Below the pieces are notes generated by a model. That model was not told the DNA's origin and made no database searches. It saw only the letters and a program-made list of their open reading frames with translations. This document shows positions 15,071 to 23,331 of a DNA stretch of 42,796 nt, one piece after another. The position numbers were made by a program, and so were the translations under genes. Source of the stretch: Pirellulales bacterium (GTDB lineage: Bacteria > Planctomycetota > Planctomycetia > Pirellulales > JACPPG01); NCBI GenBank assembly GCA_036499395.1, contig DASYDW010000086.1, positions 1 through 42,796 of the forward strand, written 5' to 3'. How positions within the stretch are numbered: the first letter of the stretch is position 1; every line of letters begins with the position of its first letter.

Positions 15071-15887
15071 CGGCGCACTGAGTGGCGCCGGCACCTATTC
15101 GGGTGGAACCACCGTCACCGGAGGTACGCTGAACGTTTCCAATACCACCGGTTCCGCGACCGGCATCGGCGCCGTGGTGCTGACCTCGGCAACCCTGGCC
15201 GGCTCGGGCACGATCAGCGGACCGGTGAGCCTGCTGGGAAGCACGCTCGCGCCGAGTGCTGGTGCATTGACCGCTGCCACGCTGACCCTGGGCGACACGT
15301 CGCTCGACGCGGCTTCCAAGATCCAATACTAGCTTGGTGCGCATGGTACATCGGGGGCGAATGATTTAACCGTGGTCAACGGTAACCTGACCTTGGCCGG
15401 CTCGCTGAGTGTCTCAGCACTTACTGGCTTCGGTGCGGGCATCTACGAATTGTTCTCGTACACCGGTTCGCTTATCGATAGCGGCCTGTCGCTCGGCACA
15501 TTACCGACCGGCTTCTCATACAAGCTCGACGAAACCTCGACCCCGGGCCAAATCCTGCTCGATGTTACCTCGCTCGCGTCTCTTACTGGTGACGTTAACG
15601 GCGACGGCATCGTCAACGGACAAGACTTGGCGCTGGTTTCGTCGAATTGGCTACACGCCGGATCGGGTGTCACCGGGGACGTCAATCATGACGGCATCGT
15701 CAACGGACAAGACCTGGCGCTCGTATCGTCGAATTGGCTACACACGAGCGGCGCAGGAGCACCGGTCACCACCAGTGGCGTGCCCGAACCCGGCAGCTTC
15801 GCGTTGCTGGCTCTCGGCCTGGCCAGCGCAGCGGTGCGACGCCGCACGACGCGCCGCGGTAGCGTCAATGAAGAGCCGAAATCGTGA
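15071..15887 (+). pseudogene. Decayed autotransporter-repeat, dockerin and PEP-CTERM protein
   Basis: One frame runs from just after the DUF1559 stop to 15887 but is broken by a TAG at 15330-15332. Before the TAG it encodes a passenger-type beta-strand repeat (GAGTYSGGTTVTGGTLNVSN, then LAGSGTISGPVSLLGSTLAP). After it the same frame continues (LGAHGTSGANDLTVVNGNLT) through a beta-rich stretch, two dockerin-like repeats with DVNGDGIVNGQDL and DVNHDGIVNGQDL, and a PEP-CTERM sorting signal (VPEPGSFALLALGLASAAV followed by RRRTTRR). There is no start codon or signal peptide: the 5' part is missing and homology begins at the DUF1559 stop. The TAG sits where YELG would be expected, so GAG to TAG is a likely single change. 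A live gene would encode a surface-sorted, calcium-binding adhesin-like protein. Confidence 0.78.
15588..15746 (+). repeat. Two 87-base dockerin-like repeats
   Basis: Two copies of an 87-base unit (starting at 15588 and 15675) encode GDVN-x-DGIVNGQDLALVSSNWLH. The D-x-N-x-D-G-x-V-N-x-x-D pattern is the EF-hand-like calcium loop of type I dockerin repeats. They lie just before the PEP-CTERM signal in the broken gene. Confidence 0.75.
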
Positions 15888-16065
15888 CCGTTCCGGAAAC
15901 GAATCACGGGTGCCGCCACCCTCGCGGCATCCAGCAAGCGATGATGATCGCTCGCACGATGTAAGCGATAGTTTCGTCCTTGTTGGACGTCTTGGGCTGC
16001 ATTTAGCGAAATTGCGCAAGCGACTGCAGCCCGACTACGATTGCTCGCTCGGGCACATCCACTGG

Positions 16066-16100
16066 GGGCCGCCTGCCGTTCGGGGCAGGCGGCCCTTTTT
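16066..16100 (+). terminator. Rho-independent terminator after the PEP-CTERM pseudogene
   Basis: A perfect 12-base stem, GGGCCGCCTGCC (16066-16077) and GGCAGGCGGCCC (16084-16095), with loop GTTCGG and TTTTT at 16096-16100. It lies about 180 bases after the pseudogene's stop and only 10 bases from the end of the convergent HEAT lipoprotein gene. It terminates the rightward transcript. Nothing else is seen between 15888 and 16065. Confidence 0.85.
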
Positions 16101-16109
16101 CGTTTGAAG

Positions 16110-16538
16110 TTACTTCCTGCGCCGCTTCACGGGCTGGGGCTTCGGAGTTAACGTCGGATCGATGCGCGTCAGAGCGACGCCCGCCGCGCGGATCACTCGC
16201 ACGTCACGATCCTTTTCCGCCTCGCGCAGCGCGGGAATGGCATCTTTGGCGGCGGCGCCAAAGTTCCCCAGTCCTATAGCGGCGCTTAAACGGATATCGC
16301 CTCCGTCGTCCTTCAGGCAGGCGATCATCGCCGGCACAACTTTTTCCGCATCCGCTTTATGATCCGGCAGCAATCGCACCGCGATGATGCGATCTCGCTC
16401 GTGGGTCGAGTTAAGATCAGCCAGTAGTTCGTCAGTCGTTTTTGCTTTGCTGCAGGCAGAGCAAGCGATCAGTCCTAGCAGCAGAACCCATTTTGTACGT
16501 CCCTGCAGTTGGTGAGTTTCTTGCATGGCGGCACTCAT
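16110..16538 (-). CDS. HEAT-repeat lipoprotein
   Basis: A 142-residue protein with a lipoprotein signal (WVLLLGLIACSACSKA). Either C26 or C29 could be lipidated, as both have acceptable lipoboxes. Residues about 45-130 contain two to three HEAT-like helical repeats (AVRLLPDHKADAEKVVPAMI, LSAAIGLGNFGAAAKDAIPA, VIRAAGVALTRIDP), and a Lys/Arg-rich end follows. HEAT repeats form protein-binding solenoids. The start ATG at 16538 overlaps the stop of the DUF1559 gene (ATGA at 16535-16538), so the two are probably translationally coupled and the lipoprotein may act with that DUF1559 protein. Confidence 0.8.
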   Translation of the reverse strand: MSAAMQETHQLQGRTKWVLLLGLIACSACSKAKTTDELLADLNSTHERDRIIAVRLLPDHKADAEKVVPAMIACLKDDGGDIRLSAAIGLGNFGAAAKDAIPALREAEKDRDVRVIRAAGVALTRIDPTLTPKPQPVKRRRK

Positions 16539-17557
16539 GGAGTGGTCGTCGGCTCACCGCCGGCGATCGTACACAGGTACTGATAGGTCATCGGATCAAT
16601 GCCCGAGGTCAGGAACCGCACCGAGCCATCGCCGAAGAGGAAATTCGCTCCCTTGCCGGCATGCATGCTATAGAACACGTCAGGATCGAAAATCGGAAAA
16701 TCGGCGCTCGGCACATGCGTGGCATTGCCGTGGGCCAGGACCAGAGCCTCGTTGTAGTCGGTGTTGTCATAGGCGGGGCCCGGCGGCGCCGAATTCGGCG
16801 TTTGGCCCGCCATCCAGGCCGGACACAATCCGCCCGTGACCGCGCCGGTCCAGGTGCTGGGAGAATGATCGCTCGAACGTTCACCGACGATGATCGTGCC
16901 GCTCAGGCCGTCCGTAACGTTGGCAATCGTGTACCGGCTATTGCGAAAGAACAGGCCGTTTCCCTGCGGGCCTGCGCCGCCGATCAGCCCATCCGCGCCA
17001 CTGCCCGATCCGGTTCCAGCGCCTCCGGAATTCCAAAAGCATTCTTCCCAGCCGTTGCAGCCGACGTAATTTCCGTGCGCCACCGTGGCGATCGGCGCAG
17101 TCATCGTGTTGTCATAGATCGCGAACGGATCCTGCAGCGGATCCGTCGGACATTGGTAAAACGGCAGCGACATTTGCGAAACGGCGACGTTCGGCCCCAG
17201 CCCGACGCCTTGCGAGAAGTCGATCTGGCTCGACGTATTGCCCTGTTCAAGGTAGGGAAGCAAGAACGCGGCCCATCCCCAGCCAGGCCCCAGATCCAAG
17301 TCCGGGGTGTTGACCGGCGGCGTGTTGCGATCGATATAGCCTGGCGGAAAGAACCGCTGACTGTCGTGATAGTTCTGCAGAGCCAAACCGATCTGCTTGA
17401 GATTGTTCGTGCACTGCGTGCGCCGGGCAGTTTCGCGAGCGGCTTGTACGGCGGGCAGTAAAAGCCCGACCAGCAAGCCAATGATCGCGATCACGACCAG
17501 CAATTCGACGAGCGTAAATCCGCTCGGCGTCAGCTTCTTGTTGATTCTATGAATCAC
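16535..17557 (-). CDS. DUF1559 pilin-like secreted protein, coupled to a lipoprotein
   Basis: A 340-residue DUF1559 protein. It has the pilin-like N-terminus SGFTLVELLVVIAIIGLLVG (about 12-31) and LLPAVQAARETARRTQCTNN after it, and near the C-terminus the H-x9-DG motif in HAGKGANFLFGDGSVRFL. The start is a GTG at 17557 with AAGGG eight bases upstream. A Gly/Ser-rich loop (GGAGTGSGSGADGLIGGAG) lies mid-protein. It overlaps the HEAT lipoprotein gene by ATGA. It is only moderately similar to the DUF1559 protein at 14033, so the two look like separate family members rather than a recent duplication. Confidence 0.92.
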   Translation of the reverse strand: MIHRINKKLTPSGFTLVELLVVIAIIGLLVGLLLPAVQAARETARRTQCTNNLKQIGLALQNYHDSQRFFPPGYIDRNTPPVNTPDLDLGPGWGWAAFLLPYLEQGNTSSQIDFSQGVGLGPNVAVSQMSLPFYQCPTDPLQDPFAIYDNTMTAPIATVAHGNYVGCNGWEECFWNSGGAGTGSGSGADGLIGGAGPQGNGLFFRNSRYTIANVTDGLSGTIIVGERSSDHSPSTWTGAVTGGLCPAWMAGQTPNSAPPGPAYDNTDYNEALVLAHGNATHVPSADFPIFDPDVFYSMHAGKGANFLFGDGSVRFLTSGIDPMTYQYLCTIAGGEPTTTP

Positions 17558-17757
17558 GGATTTATCCCTTAAATGAATTCAGGACCAGCGTTCGCGTCCA
17601 ACTTTCTTGCAGGTTCGCAGTCGCTGGTCGCGCGGTATCGCGCTCGGGCCTGGCCAGAGTCACGAACATCCGCGCATTCGAAAAACCGCCGATCAATTCG
17701 CGTAAGCGCGCAACAGTTGCAGCGCAGCAAATTACGGACGGCTGGAAAAGACGCAGC

Positions 17758-18228
17758 TCAGATCGAGTGAGCGGCGCGAGGAGGGGCGCGGGCCTGAGTG
17801 GCAACTACGACAATCGGTTGCGCCTCGGGCGCGGCAGCCGTGGGAAGCGGTGAGACCGGTTCCGATGTCTCGGACAGCGCGAACGGCGTTACTGCCAGAA
17901 TCGGTCGGCCGAGGAATTGGCAGATATTGCAATCGTCGTCGTGAGCAAGCGGTGAATGGCCTGCATCGTGGGAGTCGTGGCCGTCGGCGGCCCAGTCGAC
18001 AGCATCACTGTCGACAGCAACACTGTCGATAGCGATGCCCTGGTCGTGATCACAATGATGATCGCCGTCGTGATTGTGTGCGCCGCAATGGTCGGCGACC
18101 GCGGTCTCGTGCGAGCCGTCGGCCAGCGGATGCACATGGACGTGCGACAGACTGCTGAGCGCAATAGCCAGCAAATAGGCCGCTGCGGCGAACAGGCTCG
18201 TCGCGCTTCGGAATTGCTGGCGTCGCAT
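17758..18228 (-). CDS. His/Asp-rich exported protein, DUF2946-like
   Basis: ATG 18228, with GGGA seven bases upstream, gives 156 residues; a frame open from 18294 would push the signal peptide inwards. The signal or membrane segment is SLFAAAAYLLAIALSSLSHV (11-30). The mature part is extraordinarily rich in His and Asp (HVHVH, ADHCGAHNHDGDHHCDHDQ, GHDSHDAGH). It ends in HDDDCNICQFLGR (97-109) followed by a hydrophobic segment and a C-terminal ARAPP. The CxxCQFL motif and ARAPP end recall DUF2946-type proteins often found near copper or other metal transporters. Metal binding in the periplasm is likely from composition; the metal is unknown. No metal transporter is adjacent. A 15-base tandem repeat lies in the gene. 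Confidence 0.7.
   Translation of the reverse strand: MRRQQFRSATSLFAAAAYLLAIALSSLSHVHVHPLADGSHETAVADHCGAHNHDGDHHCDHDQGIAIDSVAVDSDAVDWAADGHDSHDAGHSPLAHDDDCNICQFLGRPILAVTPFALSETSEPVSPLPTAAAPEAQPIVVVATQARAPPRAAHSI
17995..18039. repeat. Three 15-base tandem repeats in the His/Asp-rich gene
   Basis: GTCGACAGCATCACT, GTCGACAGCAACACT and GTCGATAGCGATGCC follow each other without a gap, encoding an Asp/Val/Ser repeat on the minus strand. Repeat number could vary by slippage without breaking the frame. Confidence 0.65.
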
Positions 18229-18530
18229 GAGAATATCCCGGTGAATCGCACGCCAAGAGCGTGCAGCACGAAACCGGATGTAAAGGTTGGGCAATATTAT
18301 TCGCCGTTCAACCCCGTAATCCTAATTGCATCCGGCGCCTCACGTCAAGCTCGAAGCCACCTTGTTGGAAAGACTTTATGCCGATATTCGCCGGCAAAAA
18401 ATCTTGCCTGCGCAAGCCGGTGACTGTTATTCTGACGGTCGCAATTAACTCCTCGGGCACGAGTTGTCCGCCGAGTCACTCCGCCCGCCACCCCCCCGCC
18501 AATTTCTGCCCAGAAGCGGAAGCGTGCGTC
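18229..18530. promoter_or_regulatory. Divergent intergenic region with an inverted repeat
   Basis: This 302-base region lies between the His/Asp-rich gene (leftward) and the DUF1501 gene (rightward). CCGGATGTAA (18274-18283) and TTGCATCCGG (18326-18335) match as an inverted repeat at nine of ten positions, around an AT-rich centre (GCAATATTATTCGC) with an inner GGTTG/CAACC pair. It could be an operator or leader hairpin for the leftward gene. No convincing promoter boxes were found, and nothing else is evident up to the DUF1501 start. Confidence 0.35.
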
Positions 18531-19892
18531 ATGCTGAACCTGCCAGGACCGCACGGCGACAAGCAGCATCCCAATCGCCTCTCGCGGCGAAACTTCTTGC
18601 AGATCGGCTCCCTGGGGGCGGCTGGGCTGACGTTGCCGCAACTCTTCGCCGCCGAAGCCCAGGCCGGTGCGAGCAAACGGCATAAGTCGCTGATCTTGAT
18701 TTACCTCGTCGGGGGGCCGCCGCATCTGGACATGTTCGATTTGAAGCCCGACGCCCCGCGCGAAGTGGCCGGACCTTTCCGGCCGATCAAGTCCAACGTG
18801 CCAGGCATTGACATCTGTGAGCACATGCCGCAACTTGCTCAGCGCATGGACCGCATGGCGATCGTACGTTCGATTGCGGACTCCCAGGCGGATCACGATG
18901 CGTTTCAATGCTTTACGGGGCGCGACCTGCGCGCCGGTGCTGCGAGTGGTGCCTGGCCAACTGTCGGCGCAACCGTGGCTCGGCTGCAAGGTGCCGTGAC
19001 GACCGACGTGCCCCCGTACGTCAGCCTTTGCTATCCGTGTACGCATCCGCCTTACAACGAACCAGGGCCGGGCTTTTTGGGCGTGGCGCACACGCCGTTT
19101 CGTCCTCTTGGAGATGGCCGCGACGACCTCGTCTTGCGTGGCATAACCCAAGACAGGCTGCACGATCGGCACCGGTTGCTGTCGAGCGTCGACCGGTTTC
19201 GTCGCGAGACGGATGCGCGTGGCATGATGTCGGGACTCGATGCTTTTACCTCGCAAGCGATGGGCGTGCTGACATCGTCCAGACTGGCCGAGGCGCTCGA
19301 CCTGTCACGCGAAGAACCACAGACGGTCGAGCGCTACGGCACCGGCGATCCGAAAATATTCATCGATGACAACGGCGCGCCGCGCGTGCCGCAAAGTTTT
19401 CTCGCCGCGCGCCGCCTGGTCGAGGCCGGGGCGCGGGTCGTGACCGTGAATTACAGCAAATGGGACTGGCACGGCCATCCTTATGGATCGTGCTTCGACC
19501 GCTGCCGCGAAGATTTAGTCGTCTTCGATCGTGCCTTCTCGGCGCTATTGGATGACCTGCGTGACCGCGGATTGGAAAACGATGTCACCGTGGCCGTGTG
19601 GGGCGACTTCGGCCGTACCCCCACGATCAATGCGAACGTAGGACGCGATCATTGGCCGCGCGTCGCCTTTGGATTACTGGCCGGCGGCGGACTGCGCATG
19701 GGTCAGGTGATCGGCGCCACGGACCGTTTGGGCGGCGAGCCGATCGAGCGTCCGGTGAAATTCGCCGAACTATTCGCCACGCTCTATCACACGCTGGGCA
19801 TCGACGCCACACAGGTCACCGTGCCCGACCTGTCAGGCCGGCCGCAATACTTGGTCGCCGGCGATGCGCAACCACTGCGCGAATTGATGTAG
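18531..19892 (+). CDS. DUF1501 Tat-exported protein
   Basis: ATG 18531 gives 453 residues of the DUF1501 family, abundant in planctomycetes and distantly related to sulfatases and alkaline phosphatases. A Tat signal is clear: RLSRRNFLQIGSLGAAGLTL, then an AEAQA cleavage region. Family motifs include LIYLVGGPPHLDMFDLKPDA, FRPIKSNVPGIDICEHMPQL, WDWHGHP and WGDFGRTPTINANVGRDHWP; the D/H residues in the last are candidate metal ligands. The frame extends upstream to 18261, but that part has no coding character and would bury the signal. DUF1501 genes often pair with DUF1549/DUF1553 cytochrome-like genes; here it stands alone and converges on the membrane protein gene 32 bases away. Function is not established. 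Confidence 0.92.
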   Translation: MLNLPGPHGDKQHPNRLSRRNFLQIGSLGAAGLTLPQLFAAEAQAGASKRHKSLILIYLVGGPPHLDMFDLKPDAPREVAGPFRPIKSNVPGIDICEHMPQLAQRMDRMAIVRSIADSQADHDAFQCFTGRDLRAGAASGAWPTVGATVARLQGAVTTDVPPYVSLCYPCTHPPYNEPGPGFLGVAHTPFRPLGDGRDDLVLRGITQDRLHDRHRLLSSVDRFRRETDARGMMSGLDAFTSQAMGVLTSSRLAEALDLSREEPQTVERYGTGDPKIFIDDNGAPRVPQSFLAARRLVEAGARVVTVNYSKWDWHGHPYGSCFDRCREDLVVFDRAFSALLDDLRDRGLENDVTVAVWGDFGRTPTINANVGRDHWPRVAFGLLAGGGLRMGQVIGATDRLGGEPIERPVKFAELFATLYHTLGIDATQVTVPDLSGRPQYLVAGDAQPLRELM

Positions 19893-19924
19893 CGGCAAGT
19901 CGTTCCGCGCGCGTGATTCACACC

Positions 19925-21634
19925 TCAGCGGTCGCGCACCGGCTCGATCGATCGCGTAAACGCCTCGGCTGGTACCGGTCGATCGAAGTCCCAATACATC
20001 CGCAGCTCCTCAGCTTGTTCGCCAGCAAGTACTTTCCCGTCGTCATCACATCGGCGCACGATCGTCGGATACCAGACGCCCGAGCTGTGCTGCCGGAACC
20101 CGTCCATTTCGCAACAGACCTTTGATTCTCTCTTCGGTGGACGGCGATCGTTCTCGGTGCGAAAGTATCTCAGGCAAGCATGCCCACGCGCGGGATCGAG
20201 CCACATTTCTGAATAACACGGCTCGTAGCTTCCTGATCCGGTAAAGACATCCGTCATATGCGATCGGATGCGAACTGATCCAGCAGGGCCGTCGTCCGGT
20301 CGCTTCGTGAACTCGGCGCGATCGACTTCGCACAAATAACTAACTTCGGGAAACAAATAATTATGCGGCATCTCCCAGATGAACGGGCGGAATAGATCGC
20401 AATCCCCGTCACGATCGGAGCCCGTATGCCGCACGACGTTCCATACCTGCTGCGGAGCCTTATCACTGTCGGCTCGCTGCCAGACGGTCTCACCGTCGAA
20501 TACTTCTGTCGGCACAAAGGTCAAGTTTCGATCAAGATTGGCGATCCAAGTCGCTTCATTTGCGATGGACATGGGAAGAGCCAAATCTGCAATATGCGAA
20601 GCGGGCGGCGTAGCCAGGGCACGTTCGCATCGAAACCGACGCCCCGCGCGCCACACGCGCGCGACTTCCGTGGCCTCGCCCGCGGTAAGGTGCACAATGT
20701 ACCCGACGTAATCGCCGAGCCGGTTTGCAGCCGCACGTAATTGCAGCCGAATCTTTGCAACTTCCATTGGTGGCCGGCAATCGAGCACCCCCGCATCTGC
20801 AGGCGCACCAAATTCATAAACGTCGTTCGGCCCCTTTGTAGGATATTCGAATAACCAAGGCGCCGATTCAGGTTGAATTAAGCTCGCAGGCAAATGCGTT
20901 TTAGCGTCGACTCGCACCGTAAAGCTAAATCGAGACGTCGTAAATATGAAGTCAATCCATTCATGACCATCAACGACGGCTTTCACCTCGCGACGCGATA
21001 GTGCCAGCTCTTGTGAATTGACGAAGCTGCCTTCCTTGGGTATCCCATCTGTTAGCTGAAAAAACATCTGCAACCCGCCGACTACCTCCAGCAATAAACC
21101 TTCGGAATCTACCGGCGCGCGCCTGATCAGATTCTGGTCCACGTCATAAATCTCGTAGAGGCGTGTCTGCAAATTGGCGAAATGCAGCCAGCGTTCGCGA
21201 CGAAAGCATAATTTCTGCCGATCCTGATTGGACCAGGCCTCGAACCTCCCCGGATCTTGTCTGTCCTCAACGCAACGAACCCATGGTCGCGATTTGACGG
21301 CCTCGACGACCTGGGCCCAACTCGTCTGCGGCTCGGTCGCGCGCCACGCTGTCGGCACAATCGCCGCGACGAGAATTGTCGCGGCCGAAAGCACGGCGAC
21401 GCGAATCAAACTCCGCGACCGGCGTCGATTGAGAACGAACGCATTCTTGGATTTCCGTATCGTTTCGTGTTCGGCCGGCTCTGCCAGTGTTTCACGCAAC
21501 GCTAGCTCCTGGGCCGATGCTAAACTCCGCGTTAGCGAGTCCTGCTGGATTGGCCTTTCGCGCAATGTCTTAACGGCCATTCGCAACGCATCGGACAAGT
21601 TGCCCTCGTCGACGGCTAATGGCTTGTCTCCCAT
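19925..21634 (-). CDS. Single-pass membrane protein downstream of the ECF sigma factor (possible anti-sigma factor)
   Basis: ATG 21634 has a strong GGGGG-type ribosome binding site (AAGGGGG, 21643-21649) and lies one base after the sigma factor's stop (TGA-T-ATG), giving 569 residues. A cytoplasmic N-terminal helix-rich part (1-75) is followed by one membrane helix (SLIRVAVLSAATILVAAIVP, 75-94). A large extracytoplasmic part of about 470 residues contains two similar halves rich in W, D and R (SWAQVVEAVKSRPWVRC near 105-121; SNEATWIANLD-like later). The layout fits an anti-sigma factor tethered to the membrane with a sensor domain outside. The classical zinc anti-sigma motif HxxxCxxC is not seen. 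Domain family is unrecognised; the role is inferred from context. Confidence 0.75.
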   Translation of the reverse strand: MGDKPLAVDEGNLSDALRMAVKTLRERPIQQDSLTRSLASAQELALRETLAEPAEHETIRKSKNAFVLNRRRSRSLIRVAVLSAATILVAAIVPTAWRATEPQTSWAQVVEAVKSRPWVRCVEDRQDPGRFEAWSNQDRQKLCFRRERWLHFANLQTRLYEIYDVDQNLIRRAPVDSEGLLLEVVGGLQMFFQLTDGIPKEGSFVNSQELALSRREVKAVVDGHEWIDFIFTTSRFSFTVRVDAKTHLPASLIQPESAPWLFEYPTKGPNDVYEFGAPADAGVLDCRPPMEVAKIRLQLRAAANRLGDYVGYIVHLTAGEATEVARVWRAGRRFRCERALATPPASHIADLALPMSIANEATWIANLDRNLTFVPTEVFDGETVWQRADSDKAPQQVWNVVRHTGSDRDGDCDLFRPFIWEMPHNYLFPEVSYLCEVDRAEFTKRPDDGPAGSVRIRSHMTDVFTGSGSYEPCYSEMWLDPARGHACLRYFRTENDRRPPKRESKVCCEMDGFRQHSSGVWYPTIVRRCDDDGKVLAGEQAEELRMYWDFDRPVPAEAFTRSIEPVRDR

Positions 21635-21635
21635 A

Positions 21636-22169
21636 TCAGTCCCCCTTGCACGTTCGTTCCAACGCAACCGCCAGCTTCGTCCGCGCTTTATTCAGTGCCG
21701 TCGAAACGGCGCTGCCGCTGATGCCTAGCTGGGCCGCAATTTGTTCGTAGGAGAAATCTTCGAAGAACCGCAGGCAGAACACCTCGGCCTCGCGTGTCGG
21801 CAGGTCTGCCAGAACTTGCGCGAGGCGTGCCGCCAATTCGCGCTCGATGGCATTGGCCACGGGATCGTCGGTTGCCGGCACGGTCAGCAATTCGTCCGTC
21901 GCGGCAAAGCTCCGGCGCCGCCGCAATTGATCGAGCGCCCGGCGCGTGGCCATGGAGCGCAAAATACCAATCCATTCAGCAGTCGGCCGCGTACACCACA
22001 AGCGGTGCGCCTCGAGAAAGACGTTTTGCACGACGTCCTCGGTATCCGCCTCGTGGCCGAGAATCCGCCATGCCGCGCTATACACGCCCGGCCCCTCTCG
22101 GCGAACTAGTTCGTTCCAATCCGTGGACAAGAGTGCTTCCTGACACGTTGGCCTGGCGGCGCCAATCAT
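21636..22169 (-). CDS. ECF-type RNA polymerase sigma factor
   Basis: A 177-residue sigma-70 family protein with only regions 2 and 4. Region 2 (about 18-88) includes HEADTEDVVQNVFLEAHRLW and the DNA-binding WIGILRSMATRRALDQLRRR stretch. Region 4 (about 115-172) is LPTREAEVFCLRFFEDFSYE followed by the helix-turn-helix QIAAQLGISGSAVSTALNKA. The start at 22169 lacks a strong ribosome binding site, so the true start could be slightly different. The partner membrane protein follows immediately, indicating an operon in which that protein may hold the sigma factor inactive. Target genes are unknown. Confidence 0.92.
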   Translation of the reverse strand: MIGAARPTCQEALLSTDWNELVRREGPGVYSAAWRILGHEADTEDVVQNVFLEAHRLWCTRPTAEWIGILRSMATRRALDQLRRRRSFAATDELLTVPATDDPVANAIERELAARLAQVLADLPTREAEVFCLRFFEDFSYEQIAAQLGISGSAVSTALNKARTKLAVALERTCKGD

Positions 22170-22410
22170 CTGGCGATCAGCGCGTACATTAAGAAATCGA
22201 GAGCGCCATGCAATTTGTCACCTCAGAAAATAAAATTCCCCACACTTTGGGCGAGTGCCAGCAACCTGTCCCAATCGTAGCGAACCACGATTCAACCGGG
22301 TATGTTGAGCGGCATCATACGGCCGATCGCGATAACGCATCGTTGATAGGCCGTTTCTAGCTAATCAACCATTGGCAATGAACACGCCTTTTGAGGAGCA
22401 TCGCAAGATT
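22170..22410. promoter_or_regulatory. Divergent region with a stem-loop
   Basis: This region lies between the sigma factor gene and the dienelactone hydrolase gene. ACGGCC (22319-22324) pairs with GGCCGT (22349-22354). Inside them further partial pairing (GCGAT/ATCGT and ATC/GAT around AACGC) gives about 14 base pairs, followed by TTCT. It may be a weak terminator or a leader structure for the rightward gene. No convincing promoter boxes were found on either strand. Confidence 0.3.
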
Positions 22411-23289
22411 ATGTCCACGCCAGCCATTCGCGAAGAAATGTTGAGCCTGTTGGGCAAAGCCGATTTCAACCGCCGCACGTTTGTCGTGACCTCGCTTGCC
22501 GCGGGGTTTGCCTTGGCCGTGCGTCCCGTATCCGCCGAGACGATCACGACCGATGACAAGGGACTGGTCGCGGGCGAAGTGAAGATTCCCGTCACGGACG
22601 GTGAGATGCCCGCCTATCGAGCGATGCCGGCCTCGGGCGGTCCTTTTCCCGTCGTGATCGTCGTGCAAGAAATTTTCGGCGTACATGAGCACATTAAGGA
22701 TATCTGCCGCCGCTTCGCCAAGCTGGGCTATCTGGCCATCGCGCCGGAATTATACGCCCGGCAAGGCGATGTCTCGAACATGGAAAACATCGCAGAGATC
22801 ATCGCCAAGGTCGTCTCGAAAGTTCCCGACGCGCAGGTCATGTCCGACATTGATGCGTCGGTCGCCTGGGCCAAGAAGTCAGGCAAGGGAAATACCGCGA
22901 AGCTCGGCATCACCGGCTTCTGCTGGGGCGGCCGCATCACGTGGCTCTATTCGGCCCACAATCCCGATGTGAAAGCAGGCGTCGCCTGGTACGGCCGACT
23001 GATCACCAACACCGACGAGTTGCATCCCAAGAACCCGATCGACCTGGTCGACGCGCTCAAGGCGCCGGTACTGGGTTTGTACGGCGGCGCGGACCAGGGC
23101 ATCCCGGTCGAAAGCGTCGAGAAGATGCAGAAGGCGCTCAAGGACGCCGGCAAGCCCAGCGAGATCGTCCTCTACCCGGACACGCCGCACGGATTCTATG
23201 CCGACTATCGCCCAACCTATCGTCAAGACAAGGCGGACGACGGTTGGAAGCGTCTGCTCGAATGGTTCAAGAAAAACGGCGTGGCTTGA
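22411..23289 (+). CDS. Exported dienelactone hydrolase family protein
   Basis: From ATG 22411 the protein is 292 residues; ATG 22378 or TTG 22372 would add 11-13 residues. GAGGAG lies 12 bases before 22411, rather far. The N-terminus has a Tat-like signal ([20 protein letters not shown], about 19-38) ending PVSA. The alpha/beta-hydrolase fold carries the family triad: nucleophile C171 in [11 protein letters not shown]228 in LYGGADQG, H260 in [10 protein letters not shown], with E87 in [12 protein letters not shown] as the residue that activates the cysteine. Dienelactone hydrolases cleave cyclic enol esters in the chlorocatechol pathway, but exported members like this one are broad and uncharacterised; no aromatic-degradation genes are nearby. 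Confidence 0.9.
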   Translation: MSTPAIREEMLSLLGKADFNRRTFVVTSLAAGFALAVRPVSAETITTDDKGLVAGEVKIPVTDGEMPAYRAMPASGGPFPVVIVVQEIFGVHEHIKDICRRFAKLGYLAIAPELYARQGDVSNMENIAEIIAKVVSKVPDAQVMSDIDASVAWAKKSGKGNTAKLGITGFCWGGRITWLYSAHNPDVKAGVAWYGRLITNTDELHPKNPIDLVDALKAPVLGLYGGADQGIPVESVEKMQKALKDAGKPSEIVLYPDTPHGFYADYRPTYRQDKADDGWKRLLEWFKKNGVA

Positions 23290-23331
23290 GGCGACCCCAG
23301 ATTCTCTACCGCGACGGTTCCGAGGACGTTA

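Noticed and set aside
15372..15887. Independent short gene starting at GTG 15372 for the dockerin/PEP-CTERM part
   Set aside because: There is no signal peptide or ribosome binding site, and the upstream frame is clearly the same protein interrupted by TAG.
16442..17461. 339-residue open frame antisense to the second DUF1559 gene
   Set aside because: It spans two real minus-strand genes and is Arg/Ala-rich shadow sequence.
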